Origin: a virus
Length of the DNA: 20,016 bases
IMG/VR virus record: IMGVR_UViG_3300031758_006414
Span: 1-20,016 of that record
Strand: one strand, 5' to 3'
Made by a program: the position numbers and the translations under genes. The notes beneath the pieces were generated by a model. It was not told where the DNA came from and did not search any database. It was given only the letters and a program-made list of their open reading frames with translations. Shown in pieces: positions 7,260 through 12,939 of the stretch (positions are counted from its first letter, which is position 1; each line of letters starts with the position of its first letter).

Positions 7260-7719
7260 ACCTTAGAGTTGCAAAGAAACCGTAATCCTCACTATTAGGA
7301 TAAAAAGAATCAATATTGGATTCTCTAATATTAATACCATAAGTCTCCCTCACCCAAGATTTTAACACCTTTAATGTCTCACGATATGAATGAATGTCAC
7401 TGAATAAAGCAAGGGCACCAAAAATATAGTCTTGGTTAAAATAAAGATAATTACCATACTCATCATCTTCATCACGAGCATCATAAACTATAATATTATT
7501 CGATTCTCTATAACGATATAAGAAAAGATTAGGATTCTCCTCACTCTCATGTATCTCAAGGTCATCATACAAAGATAGGAATTCATTGTAGTCATTGTTA
7601 AACACTTCATGAACCAAATAATCTTGACCAACCATTTTAGAAGCAAGGGCAAATCCGTTTTCTTTAACAGTTTGTTTTAACAATGAATGTTTTTGTGATT
7701 CTGTGATGAGGTATTTCAT
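7258..7719 (-). CDS. MKYLITES-leader protein, GFxxAxxMVG body
   Basis: This 153-residue protein begins MKYLITESQKHSLLKQTV, then ENGFALASKMVGQDYLVHEVF. The latter pattern is shared with 7725, 9452, 9876 and 10346, which carry two different leaders. The C-terminal WVRETYGINIRESNI segment links it to the WFxxxF...V tail family. It ends in TAG, showing that TAG is a stop here, and its last codons abut the leader relic. It lies 5 bp after 7725-8162 in a three-gene operon. Function unknown. Confidence 0.92.
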   Translation of the reverse strand: MKYLITESQKHSLLKQTVKENGFALASKMVGQDYLVHEVFNNDYNEFLSLYDDLEIHESEENPNLFLYRYRESNNIIVYDARDEDDEYGNYLYFNQDYIFGALALFSDIHSYRETLKVLKSWVRETYGINIRESNIDSFYPNSEDYGFFATLR

Positions 7720-7724
7720 ATAAA

Positions 7725-8162
7725 TTATAATTCGTATTCTGCAATTTTTAGATATTTCCCAGTGTCTTTGTAAACCCTAACCTTTTCACTATACAACTCA
7801 GGAAATCGGGACACCAATTCTTTAATTAAGTTTCTTCTATTCGAGGTATAAAATGTAGTTAACTCCTCACCAATAGTTAATTTGATATAATCGTCATATA
7901 CGGTTAAATCTAGTCCCCATATAGAGGAGGGTTTTTCCAAAATAGGGAGTCCACCATTCATCAACAAAATAGAACCTCCTCGTTTTGTAATATTTAATTT
8001 ATCAAATTTATTAATCATTACATCCATGAGTTTTGACTCACCAACGATATTAATTAAATTGTTCATACCCCCAACCAAATCAGAAGCCATATCAACCTCA
8101 CCATTTTTCACAAGGTTAATTAACAATTCACTCTTTTGATTTTCTGTAATTAAGTATTTCAT
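7725..8162 (-). CDS. MKYLITEN-leader protein, AxxLVGGxxxLINI body
   Basis: This 145-residue protein begins MKYLITENQKSELLINLV, then MASDLVGGMNNLINIVG, closely paralleling TANMVGGVDDLLNILG of 9876-10325, which carries the other leader. The C-terminal half (GLDLTVYDDYIKLTIGEEL, NLIKELVSRF) has no recognised motif. Spacing is 1 bp to the upstream gene and 5 bp to the downstream one, so it is the middle cistron of the minus-strand operon 8475-7258. Function unknown. Confidence 0.92.
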   Translation of the reverse strand: MKYLITENQKSELLINLVKNGEVDMASDLVGGMNNLINIVGESKLMDVMINKFDKLNITKRGGSILLMNGGLPILEKPSSIWGLDLTVYDDYIKLTIGEELTTFYTSNRRNLIKELVSRFPELYSEKVRVYKDTGKYLKIAEYEL

Positions 8163-8163
8163 A

Positions 8164-8475
8164 TTACATTACATAAGGTTCATCAACAGGAAGTTCAAAA
8201 TTTTTTTCAAACCAATTTGTTAATTTTAAAGTACTATCTATAGGGTCTAATGAAAAAAATGAGGATATTTCCATAATTAGTTTTGCGGATATACCAAGTT
8301 CTTTTGTTTTAACATAATAAGAAAAAATAGGACGATGACTATTCGTCCAAGATTCTTTATTTAACCAAATAAGAATATTATCCCTATCATCAACGGTATA
8401 TAAATCTTTAAACATACTATCAAGGTAGTTAAAGTATATTTTATCCAATTGGGTTTCTGTGATGATGTACTTCAT
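8164..8475 (-). CDS. MKYIITET-leader protein with WFEKNFELPV tail
   Basis: This 103-residue protein begins MKYIITETQLDKIYFNYLDS. The tail FSLDPIDSTLKLTNWFEKNF aligns without gaps to FTMDEPDFTPVISSWVEEVL of the repeat-bearing gene at 11125-11793, making it that gene's best local paralog. It shows what the repeat-gene body looks like without the array: here the protein ends about 12 residues after the helix. It heads a three-gene operon from the divergent promoter at 8476-8504. Function unknown. Confidence 0.92.
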   Translation of the reverse strand: MKYIITETQLDKIYFNYLDSMFKDLYTVDDRDNILIWLNKESWTNSHRPIFSYYVKTKELGISAKLIMEISSFFSLDPIDSTLKLTNWFEKNFELPVDEPYVM

Positions 8476-8504
8476 ATAAAGATAAATATATGATATTTAT
8501 TAAT
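8476..8504. promoter_or_regulatory. 29-bp divergent promoter, second copy
   Basis: Same length and layout as 5327-5355: minus-strand TATTTAT at 8482-8488 (6 nt from the ATG at 8475) and plus-strand TATTTAT at 8494-8500 (4 nt from the ATG at 8505). The outer flanks (AAAGATAAATAT and TATTTATTAAT) are identical in both copies. Confidence 0.7.
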
Positions 8505-8849
8505 ATGAACCTACAAGAAACCATAAGAAGAATATTAAGGGAAGAGTCCAAACCTATCCTGATGATTAGACGCAGAGTCCCTGACGATGATTTAGAGAGG
8601 GAGTTTAGTGAATCTTTAGAGATGTCATCAAATATGTTACGTAATACAAATAAAGAAGATGGGAGTATTATGAGTTTAAATAGGTTTATAGATGTAACAA
8701 CTTCAATTTTAATGGATGGGATTCATTACGAACTATATAGTACAATGCCAGAAGATTCACAATGGTATGGTGAGGCTATAGAAAGTTTAAAAGATTACTA
8801 TAAAGATAGAATTAAAAGTAGATATAAAAAATTAGTTTCAAATATATAA
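8505..8849 (+). CDS. MNLQETIRRILREE-leader protein, IRRR subfamily
   Basis: The start at 8505 gives the leader MNLQETIRRILREESKP and sits 4 nt after the TATTTAT box; an in-frame ATG at 8490 would lie inside the box. The 114-residue product continues MIRRRVPDDDLEREF and ends with the helix ESLKDYYKDRIKSRYKKLV, matching the paralogs at 5356 and 6891. First gene of the plus-strand cluster 8505-10325. Function unknown. Confidence 0.92.
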   Translation: MNLQETIRRILREESKPILMIRRRVPDDDLEREFSESLEMSSNMLRNTNKEDGSIMSLNRFIDVTTSILMDGIHYELYSTMPEDSQWYGEAIESLKDYYKDRIKSRYKKLVSNI

Positions 8850-8850
8850 C

Positions 8851-9450
8851 ATGAGTCTAAAACAATCCATAAGAAGAATATTAAGGGAAGATAAAAAAAC
8901 TAAATCAACTAATAAAGAATTTAGTAAATACAAAAATTCAAAGTTTAATACTTTAAGAGATTATACTTTACAAGATATTGTTGATAATTGGGATTCACTA
9001 TCTGACCACAAGAATGAAAACATAAAGACAATAAAACATTTTATTAATAACCCCGATAAGATAACTGATTTGGTTTATGATGAAAAAGGTTTAGAAGATG
9101 GTTACCATAGGTTAATTGCAGCTAAAATATTAAAAAAACCAAGATTTAGTTACAGATTAGTTGAGAACCTACAAGAATCCATAAGAAGAATATTAAGGGA
9201 AGAAACTGAACTACCATCGTATATTAGAAGAAGGGTAACTATGGAAGAATTAGATGAATTAGTTGACGATGTTAAAAATTCAATGGATAATGGTCGGTCT
9301 AGACCCAATACAATATATGGTTTAATACAAGATTTTATAATGTCTAAAGAATCATTCAAGTTAACAGGTGAAACAGAAGAAGAATATTGGTATTCTTATG
9401 AAAAATTTGCAAATCCTTTAGTTGATTATGTTAAATCAAAATTAGATTAA
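8851..9450 (+). CDS. Double-leader fusion: ParB-nuclease-like half plus IRRR-subfamily half
   Basis: This 199-residue ORF is two leader genes in one frame. Part 1 (1-105) has leader MSLKQSIRRILRED, then a segment ending LEDGYHRLIAAKILKKPRF (81-99), which resembles the DGxHRxxAA motif of ParB/sulfiredoxin-fold nuclease domains. Part 2 starts at residue 106 with a full second leader, NLQESIRRILREETELP, where the expected ATG is GAG (9163-9165). It continues YIRRRVTMEELDELV, the closest relative of 5356-6045. Both leaders keep L-R-E, so cleavage of the precursor could release two products. The ParB-like assignment rests on one motif. Confidence 0.9.
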   Translation: MSLKQSIRRILREDKKTKSTNKEFSKYKNSKFNTLRDYTLQDIVDNWDSLSDHKNENIKTIKHFINNPDKITDLVYDEKGLEDGYHRLIAAKILKKPRFSYRLVENLQESIRRILREETELPSYIRRRVTMEELDELVDDVKNSMDNGRSRPNTIYGLIQDFIMSKESFKLTGETEEEYWYSYEKFANPLVDYVKSKLD

Positions 9451-9451
9451 T

Positions 9452-9874
9452 ATGAACTTACAAGAATCCATAAGAAGAATATTAAGGGAAGAATCATCAC
9501 CAACAAAAAAACTTAGGGATTTTGTTGCATCAAACGGATTTATAACCGCAAGAAAAGTTTTTGGTAATGATGAGAAATTTTATGAGACAATTGATTTAGA
9601 TGGGTCAGTAGATGATAATTTATTTGTTATAAAAACAATCCTAAATCATGATGTAGTAAATAGAGAGATATGTAACTTCAAAATAACAAAACTATATAAT
9701 GGTAACAGAATCGAAGTCTTAATTTTTATTCCTCAAGTAAATGAAGACGAGGAATCTTATAGTAATAAATTAAAGGAAATTGCGGTTAGTAGAGAAATAA
9801 GTGACCACATTTTTGAATTAGGTGTAGGTACGGTTAGAGGACACAATATAAAGGTTCAAACATGGAAATGTTGA
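9452..9874 (+). CDS. MNLQESIRRILREE-leader protein, NGFxxAxxxxG body
   Basis: This 140-residue protein begins MNLQESIRRILREESSPT. The next segment, LRDFVASNGFITARKVFG, is the same body start seen after the MKYLITES leader in 7258. A strand-rich middle (CNFKITKLYNGNRIEVLIFI) and a C-terminal VGTVRGHNIKVQTWKC follow. It sits 1 bp after 8851-9450 and 1 bp before 9876, mid-operon. Function unknown. Confidence 0.92.
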   Translation: MNLQESIRRILREESSPTKKLRDFVASNGFITARKVFGNDEKFYETIDLDGSVDDNLFVIKTILNHDVVNREICNFKITKLYNGNRIEVLIFIPQVNEDEESYSNKLKEIAVSREISDHIFELGVGTVRGHNIKVQTWKC

Positions 9875-9875
9875 T

Positions 9876-10325
9876 ATGAATTTAAAAGAATCCATAAGAA
9901 GAATATTAAGGGAAGAATATACTGAAAAACAAATGAAGTTATTAACCCTTGCAAGTCAGGTAGGTTTTCTAAAGACTGCCAATATGGTAGGAGGAGTTGA
10001 TGACCTTCTTAATATATTAGGTAACGACTTTCTTAACAATAAGAATAATAAGATTATGATTATTAAGGAAGTTGTGGAGTCAACTGATGATGAATATATC
10101 ACACTTATGGATATGAATGAAAATCCAATAGTTGTAAAAGATGAGGATGGAGAGATTAGTCAGATAGAAATGATATATCCAAACGATGTTACAATATTTC
10201 ACTATGGAGGATATGAGTATTCCCAAGATTTAGGGGAAACGTATATGGATTATTATACATTACCAAAAGATATCTTAGATGATATCTTTAATATGGTTAT
10301 GGGTTATTATATGGAGAATAACTAA
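9876..10325 (+). CDS. MNLKESIRRILREE-leader protein, TANMVGGVDDLLNILG body
   Basis: This 149-residue protein begins MNLKESIRRILREEYTEKQ. Body residues LASQVGFLKTANMVGGVDDL match 7725-8162, which carries the other leader. The rest is acidic (about 70-149) with many Tyr/Met and ends MVMGYYMENN. Last gene of the 8505-10325 cluster, convergent with the gene at 10346 across a 20-bp gap in which no terminator hairpin is evident. Function unknown. Confidence 0.92.
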   Translation: MNLKESIRRILREEYTEKQMKLLTLASQVGFLKTANMVGGVDDLLNILGNDFLNNKNNKIMIIKEVVESTDDEYITLMDMNENPIVVKDEDGEISQIEMIYPNDVTIFHYGGYEYSQDLGETYMDYYTLPKDILDDIFNMVMGYYMENN

Positions 10326-10345
10326 TCGTACCCCGTGATGAGGTC

Positions 10346-10750
10346 TTATAATGATTGATTAATCGGGTTAAAATTAATCTTGTCGACTTTTATTTTATAT
10401 TTCTCTAACAACCAATTCTTGGTTATTTCCCTAATCACATCTTTCTCAAGATTAAAGTCCACATATAGAGGTTCGAAAAAATCATTATAATCAACAAAGA
10501 CTTCTTTTTTCCTCGGGTTGTATAACATAATGTTTCTCCCATTAAGACTATAAACCCACAACGTTGATTTAAGTTTACGAACTTCCATGTTGTCAAACAT
10601 TCTAATAAATTCATTCGGGTCATTATTAAAACCTAACTCAATAACTTTTTCAGGACTACCAATAACCCGTAAAGCAAATTTATACCCACTAGATTTAACT
10701 AACTGTTGTATTAGTTTTTCTTGTTGATTCTCAGTGATAATGTATTTCAT
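10346..10750 (-). CDS. MKYIITEN-leader protein, GYxFALRVIG body
   Basis: The start chosen is the ATG of MKYIITENQQEKLIQQLV (134 residues). A longer frame adds 38 residues overlapping 10752-11090 and would bury the leader. The body KSSGYKFALRVIGSPEKVIELGFNNDPNEF parallels ENGFALASKMVGQDYLVHEVFNNDYNEF in 7258-7719, so these two are close paralogs. The C-terminus has KNWLLEKYKIKVDKI. It lies 1 bp after 10752-11090 as the second gene of a two-gene operon. Function unknown. Confidence 0.92.
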   Translation of the reverse strand: MKYIITENQQEKLIQQLVKSSGYKFALRVIGSPEKVIELGFNNDPNEFIRMFDNMEVRKLKSTLWVYSLNGRNIMLYNPRKKEVFVDYNDFFEPLYVDFNLEKDVIREITKNWLLEKYKIKVDKINFNPINQSL

Positions 10751-10751
10751 A

Positions 10752-11090
10752 TTAGTATACGTATTGTTCTTCACCACGGGAGAAAGTCGAGATATTCGAT
10801 TCTTCCACAGGTAAGTTATAATGTTTATGTAACCATTTAGATAATACGGACTGTATAGCCTCAAAACTTTTCATAGAAAACATATGGAATACAATATCCC
10901 AAATCTTGTCCAATACCCAAACAAAATAACTATTATTTTTTAATGGATAAACCATAATCATGGGGTCACCATTATCATTAACCAATGTAAGTTTATCACC
11001 GTCTAACTGATGATGTAATTCACCAAATTGTTTTGTGAGGAAATTATCAATCGTGGAGATAAGTTTAGATTCTGTTATTATGTATTTCAT
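10752..11090 (-). CDS. MKYIITES-leader protein with EEQYVY-ending body
   Basis: The start is placed at MKYIITESKLISTIDNFL (112 residues), 5 nt after a TATTTAT box; an upstream in-frame ATG at 11132 would span the box. The C-terminal half (FHMFSMKSFEAIQSVLSKWL, then EEQYVY) matches 6047-6415, which carries the other leader. It also belongs to the WFxxxF...V tail family. First gene of the operon 11090-10346. Function unknown. Confidence 0.92.
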   Translation of the reverse strand: MKYIITESKLISTIDNFLTKQFGELHHQLDGDKLTLVNDNGDPMIMVYPLKNNSYFVWVLDKIWDIVFHMFSMKSFEAIQSVLSKWLHKHYNLPVEESNISTFSRGEEQYVY

Positions 11091-11094
11091 AATA

Positions 11095-11104
11095 GATAAA
11101 TATA
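11095..11104 (-). promoter_or_regulatory. TATATTTATC promoter box
   Basis: Perfect TATATTTATC on the minus strand (TATTTAT 11096-11102), with 5 nt between the box and the ATG at 11090. Confidence 0.65.
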
Positions 11105-11124
11105 ATGAAATTACTAAACACGAT

Positions 11125-11793
11125 TTATTCAATTACATTATGATTTAGAACCTCGTCTACTTTACGTACAAGCATGGTTTCTAACTTATATGTTTCATTC
11201 ACCTTACAATTAAGGGATTCTTCCACCAAATATTCCACAGGATTTTCAGAATGACCTGTTGTGTTTACCTTATAATTCAAAACCTCTTCCACCTTTAAGT
11301 TCAGTTCACGCTCAATAGTTTCTGTTGTGTTCACCTTACAATTCAAGACCTCTTCCACCTCACCCCTAAAATACCCAATGCCTCTTGTTGTTGTGCTTAC
11401 CTTACAATTCAAGACCTCTTCCACCAAAAGGAAAATTGGATGGTCATTACACAGAGTTGTGTTCACCTTACAATTCAAGACCTCTTCCACCTGGGAGAGA
11501 GAGATATCATAGGGTATGAAGGTTGTGTTCACCTTACAATTCAAGACCTCTTCCACCCAAGAAGAAATAACGGGGGTAAAATCAGGCTCATCCATTGTAA
11601 AAAGGACAAAGAACTTAGTAAAGAAACCATATCTCCATAGTAATCTCCCATCTGATTTACAATACCTGAAATACCAAAACTTTTCTTCCCTATCAATGAA
11701 CCATATATAATCATGAAAATGAATAATCTCTACATGAGATAAATCCTTATACAGTTTCTTAAATATTAAATCCTTCAGTCTACTACTCACCAT
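11125..11793 (-). CDS. Leaderless paralog whose 3' end is a CRISPR-like repeat array (22-residue repeats)
   Basis: The start at 11793 (ATG, 6 nt after TAACTTTG) is preferred over a TTG three codons upstream. Residues 1-79 form a body related to 8164-8475 (FTMDEPDFTPVISSW versus FSLDPIDSTLKLTNW) but without the MKYIITES leader. Residues 80-222 are in-frame 22-residue units: VEEVLNCKVNTT plus ten unrelated residues, repeated down to a degenerate VDEVLNHNVIE before TAA. The 12-residue unit fits the normal C-terminal helix of this body family, so the repeat looks native to the gene. No stop occurs in roughly 60 interval codons. Either a real repeat protein or a CRISPR-like array that happens to stay open. 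Confidence 0.7.
   Translation of the reverse strand: MVSSRLKDLIFKKLYKDLSHVEIIHFHDYIWFIDREEKFWYFRYCKSDGRLLWRYGFFTKFFVLFTMDEPDFTPVISSWVEEVLNCKVNTTFIPYDISLSQVEEVLNCKVNTTLCNDHPIFLLVEEVLNCKVSTTTRGIGYFRGEVEEVLNCKVNTTETIERELNLKVEEVLNYKVNTTGHSENPVEYLVEESLNCKVNETYKLETMLVRKVDEVLNHNVIE
11126..11557 (-). CRISPR. CRISPR-like array: seven 36-bp repeats, six 30-bp intervals
   Basis: Repeats lie at 11126-11161, 11192-11227, 11258-11293, 11324-11359, 11390-11425, 11456-11491 and 11522-11557, a strict 66-bp period. The plus-strand unit begins GTTGTG and ends CTTCCACC. The copies at 11324, 11456 and 11522 are identical; those at 11390 and 11258 have 2 and 3 changes; 11192 has about 8; 11126 matches about 20 of 36. 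The intervals share no evident similarity. Degeneration at one end is typical of a CRISPR trailer, placing the leader side at 11557 and transcription on the minus strand. On that strand the repeat can form a 5-bp stem with a 7-nt loop and ends ACACAAC. No cas gene is in the window, and the array lies inside an open reading frame. Confidence 0.6.
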
Positions 11794-11799
11794 AATAAA

Positions 11800-11807
11800 C
11801 AAAGTTA
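11800..11807 (-). promoter_or_regulatory. TAnnTTTG box (TAACTTTG)
   Basis: TAACTTTG on the minus strand, 6 nt before the ATG at 11793. It supports that start and would transcribe the repeat array. Confidence 0.5.
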
Positions 11808-11844
11808 ACGATTTAATTTGTATTATACAATAAGGGGGGAATGA

Positions 11845-12147
11845 TTAATTTAAGTGTACGTCAATAGTCAAACCATGGTGTTCGTATGGAGCGAACCCCT
11901 GAAAATTTAACCCCGAGGTCATGACACCAAAATAGTCATATATATCTTTTCTTATTTGTTTCTCTAAGTTCATCTCCTTCATTTTATTTTTAGAGTAAAA
12001 ATTATGGTTGGTTATATATTCATCACTAATCTCGTCCATGTATATATTAATATAGATTTCACCACCATTAGATTCATCAACTATAATCTCAGATGGTTTA
12101 TATAAGACATCAATAAATTTAACAACAGCATTTAAACTTGGCTTCAT
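11845..12147 (-). CDS. Hypothetical protein with TATTTAT promoter but no leader
   Basis: The start at 12147 (MKPSLNAVVKFIDVL, 100 residues) is set by a TATATTTAT box 5 nt upstream; an in-frame ATG at 12180 lies beyond the box. The protein has an N-terminal helix, the strand region EIIVDESNGGEIYINIYMDE, a basic helix (KNKMKEMNLEKQIRKDIYDYF) and a C-terminal GLTIDVHLN. There is no [IL]-x-E leader; the nearest is V-D-E well inside. Its size and helix-strand-helix-strand pattern resemble the leader-bearing neighbours. Function unknown. Confidence 0.85.
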   Translation of the reverse strand: MKPSLNAVVKFIDVLYKPSEIIVDESNGGEIYINIYMDEISDEYITNHNFYSKNKMKEMNLEKQIRKDIYDYFGVMTSGLNFQGFAPYEHHGLTIDVHLN

Positions 12148-12152
12148 ATGAT

Positions 12153-12161
12153 ATAAATATA
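12153..12161 (-). promoter_or_regulatory. TATATTTAT promoter box
   Basis: TATATTTAT on the minus strand, with 5 nt between the box and the ATG at 12147. Confidence 0.62.
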
Positions 12162-12371
12162 GTGAAATAATATAACCCAATTACTCACTCCCGTTTTTTT
12201 TACTTCGTAATCGTTCCCCCCACTTTCAGTGGTGGTCACTAAAAAACTTCGTTCATAATTGTGTCATATCATTTCCCCCATATAGTGGTGACATACAAGT
12301 AAATTGTTATGGGGGTAAATTAGTATATAGATGAGGTAATCAAATTATAAGGTCAAGACCTAATAATGGAT

Positions 12372-12397
12372 GATTATAAGGTTATAGACTTATAATC
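12372..12397. repeat. Inverted repeat GATTATAAG / CTTATAATC
   Basis: Perfect 9-bp arms (12372-12380 and 12389-12397) with an 8-nt loop. No T-tract follows, so a terminator is unlikely; a protein site or a structured RNA are alternatives. Confidence 0.6.
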
Positions 12398-12446
12398 CCA
12401 TAGAGTAAGTTAATGAGTAGTAAGTTATGGTGTTCATTTTTAGAGG

Positions 12447-12467
12447 ATGTTCACGGCACGTGAACAT
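12447..12467. repeat. Palindrome ATGTTCAC-N5-GTGAACAT
   Basis: Perfect 8-bp arms (12447-12454, 12460-12467) around GGCAC, with an embedded CACGTG. The size and symmetry are typical of an operator for a dimeric regulator. A half-site-like GTTCA occurs just upstream (12432-12436). Confidence 0.6.
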
Positions 12468-12692
12468 AATGAAATAATGAACAAGTGTTTAACTATAGTG
12501 GTAACTGTATTATAATTGTTATGGTATGTCATTGAAGGGGAAGTTATGGTGGTGTATAATATCGGACAAAATGTCCTCTCGTTGAAGGATAATGAATGAC
12601 TCTTCTAACACACTAAAGTGTTTCCCCGCTTTATGTACCATAAGTAGTATTTTTTACTGGGAATTATATATAGTAAAAAAATTGGTTCCTAC

Positions 12693-12729
12693 GATACTGT
12701 TAAACGGGAAAAATCCGTTTTTTAGTATC
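12693..12729. terminator. Long hairpin with T-tract, terminator-like
   Basis: Outer arms GATACT (12693-12698) and AGTATC (12724-12729) and inner arms AAACGG (12702-12707) and CCGTTT (12715-12720) pair around a 7-nt loop; three bases per side are unpaired between them. A run of T6 lies in the 3' arm (12718-12723). It could terminate plus-strand transcription of an unannotated RNA. Confidence 0.45.
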
Positions 12730-12824
12730 AAGAATGACAATATCGGTGGTAAAAGGTGGGGAAGAATGTACTAATTGTGGGGGTTAAAACCCTGTGAAGG
12801 GATTATCCCCATCATCGAACGAGA

Positions 12825-12934
12825 CTGACATTTTGACAAAAACAAGTTTTTTAACACTTTTTTTTATAAAAAAGTTATCAACAATCCCCACTGACACTAT
12901 GACAGTAAGGGATATTTATAAAAAGTTATTAACA
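12825..12934. repeat. Direct repeats: two TGACA-N3-TGACA and two TTTATAAAAA(A)GTTATYAACA units
   Basis: CTGACATTTTGACA (12825-12838) and CTGACACTATGACA (12891-12904) share TGACA-N3-TGACA. TTATCAACA (12875-12883) and TTATTAACA (12926-12934) each follow a TTTATAAAAA tract. TTATCAACA differs by one base from the DnaA-box consensus TTATCCACA. A third TTATCAACA lies at 12970-12978 inside the next gene. Interleaved repeats plus AT-rich tracts suggest an origin or a regulator-binding array. Confidence 0.55.
12913..12919 (+). promoter_or_regulatory. TATTTAT box with longer spacing
   Basis: GATATTTATAAAAA lies 20 nt before the ATG at 12940; the same GATATTTATAAAAA precedes 18268. It would give a short 5' leader rather than a leaderless mRNA. 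Confidence 0.4.
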
Positions 12935-12939
12935 AATTA

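Larger units (their letters stand above)
5356..9915 (+). repeat. Dispersed leader-DNA repeat (MNLQESIRRILREE coding element)
   Basis: About 40 bp encoding this leader recur at 5356, 6047 (diverged), 6891, 8505, 8851, 9166, 9452 and 9876, with a relic at 7230. Over the core encoding ESIRRILRE the copies at 8851, 9166, 9452 and 9876 are identical or nearly so in DNA, even at synonymous sites, whereas the bodies that follow are highly diverged. This indicates recent duplication or gene conversion of the leader. Confidence 0.8.
12181..12939. other. 759-bp structured non-coding region, candidate replication or control region
   Basis: No convincing gene lies here. The region separates minus-strand genes on the left from a plus-strand gene on the right. 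It holds several inverted repeats (listed separately), CCACT-TTC-AGTGG near 12226-12238, AGGTC-AA-GACCT (12350-12361), ACACT-AA-AGTGT (12610-12621), a TTTCCCCCATATA motif (12272-12284) that recurs near 14070 and 14362, and two kinds of direct repeat near its right end. Short runs of C or G are common against an AT-rich background. The composition differs visibly from the dense gene arrays on both sides. Confidence 0.6.

Noticed and set aside
10751-10864. 38-residue upstream extension of the gene at 10346-10750
   Set aside because: It overlaps the upstream gene 10752-11090 and would hide the conserved MKYIITEN start.
11126-11557. Ordinary tandem-duplicated minisatellite
   Set aside because: A 66-bp tandem duplication would carry the 30-bp intervals along; these are unrelated while the 36-bp parts are almost identical.
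11327-11710. Plus-strand ORFs across the repeat array (repeating LQFKTSST)
   Set aside because: They arise from the repeats read on the other strand, break up in different frames and have no promoter; the minus-strand frame spans the whole array and continues from a recognisable body.
12592-12774. 60-codon plus-strand ORF in the large gap
   Set aside because: No promoter box at its ATG, unlike-protein composition, and it runs through the long hairpin at 12693-12729; best treated as chance.
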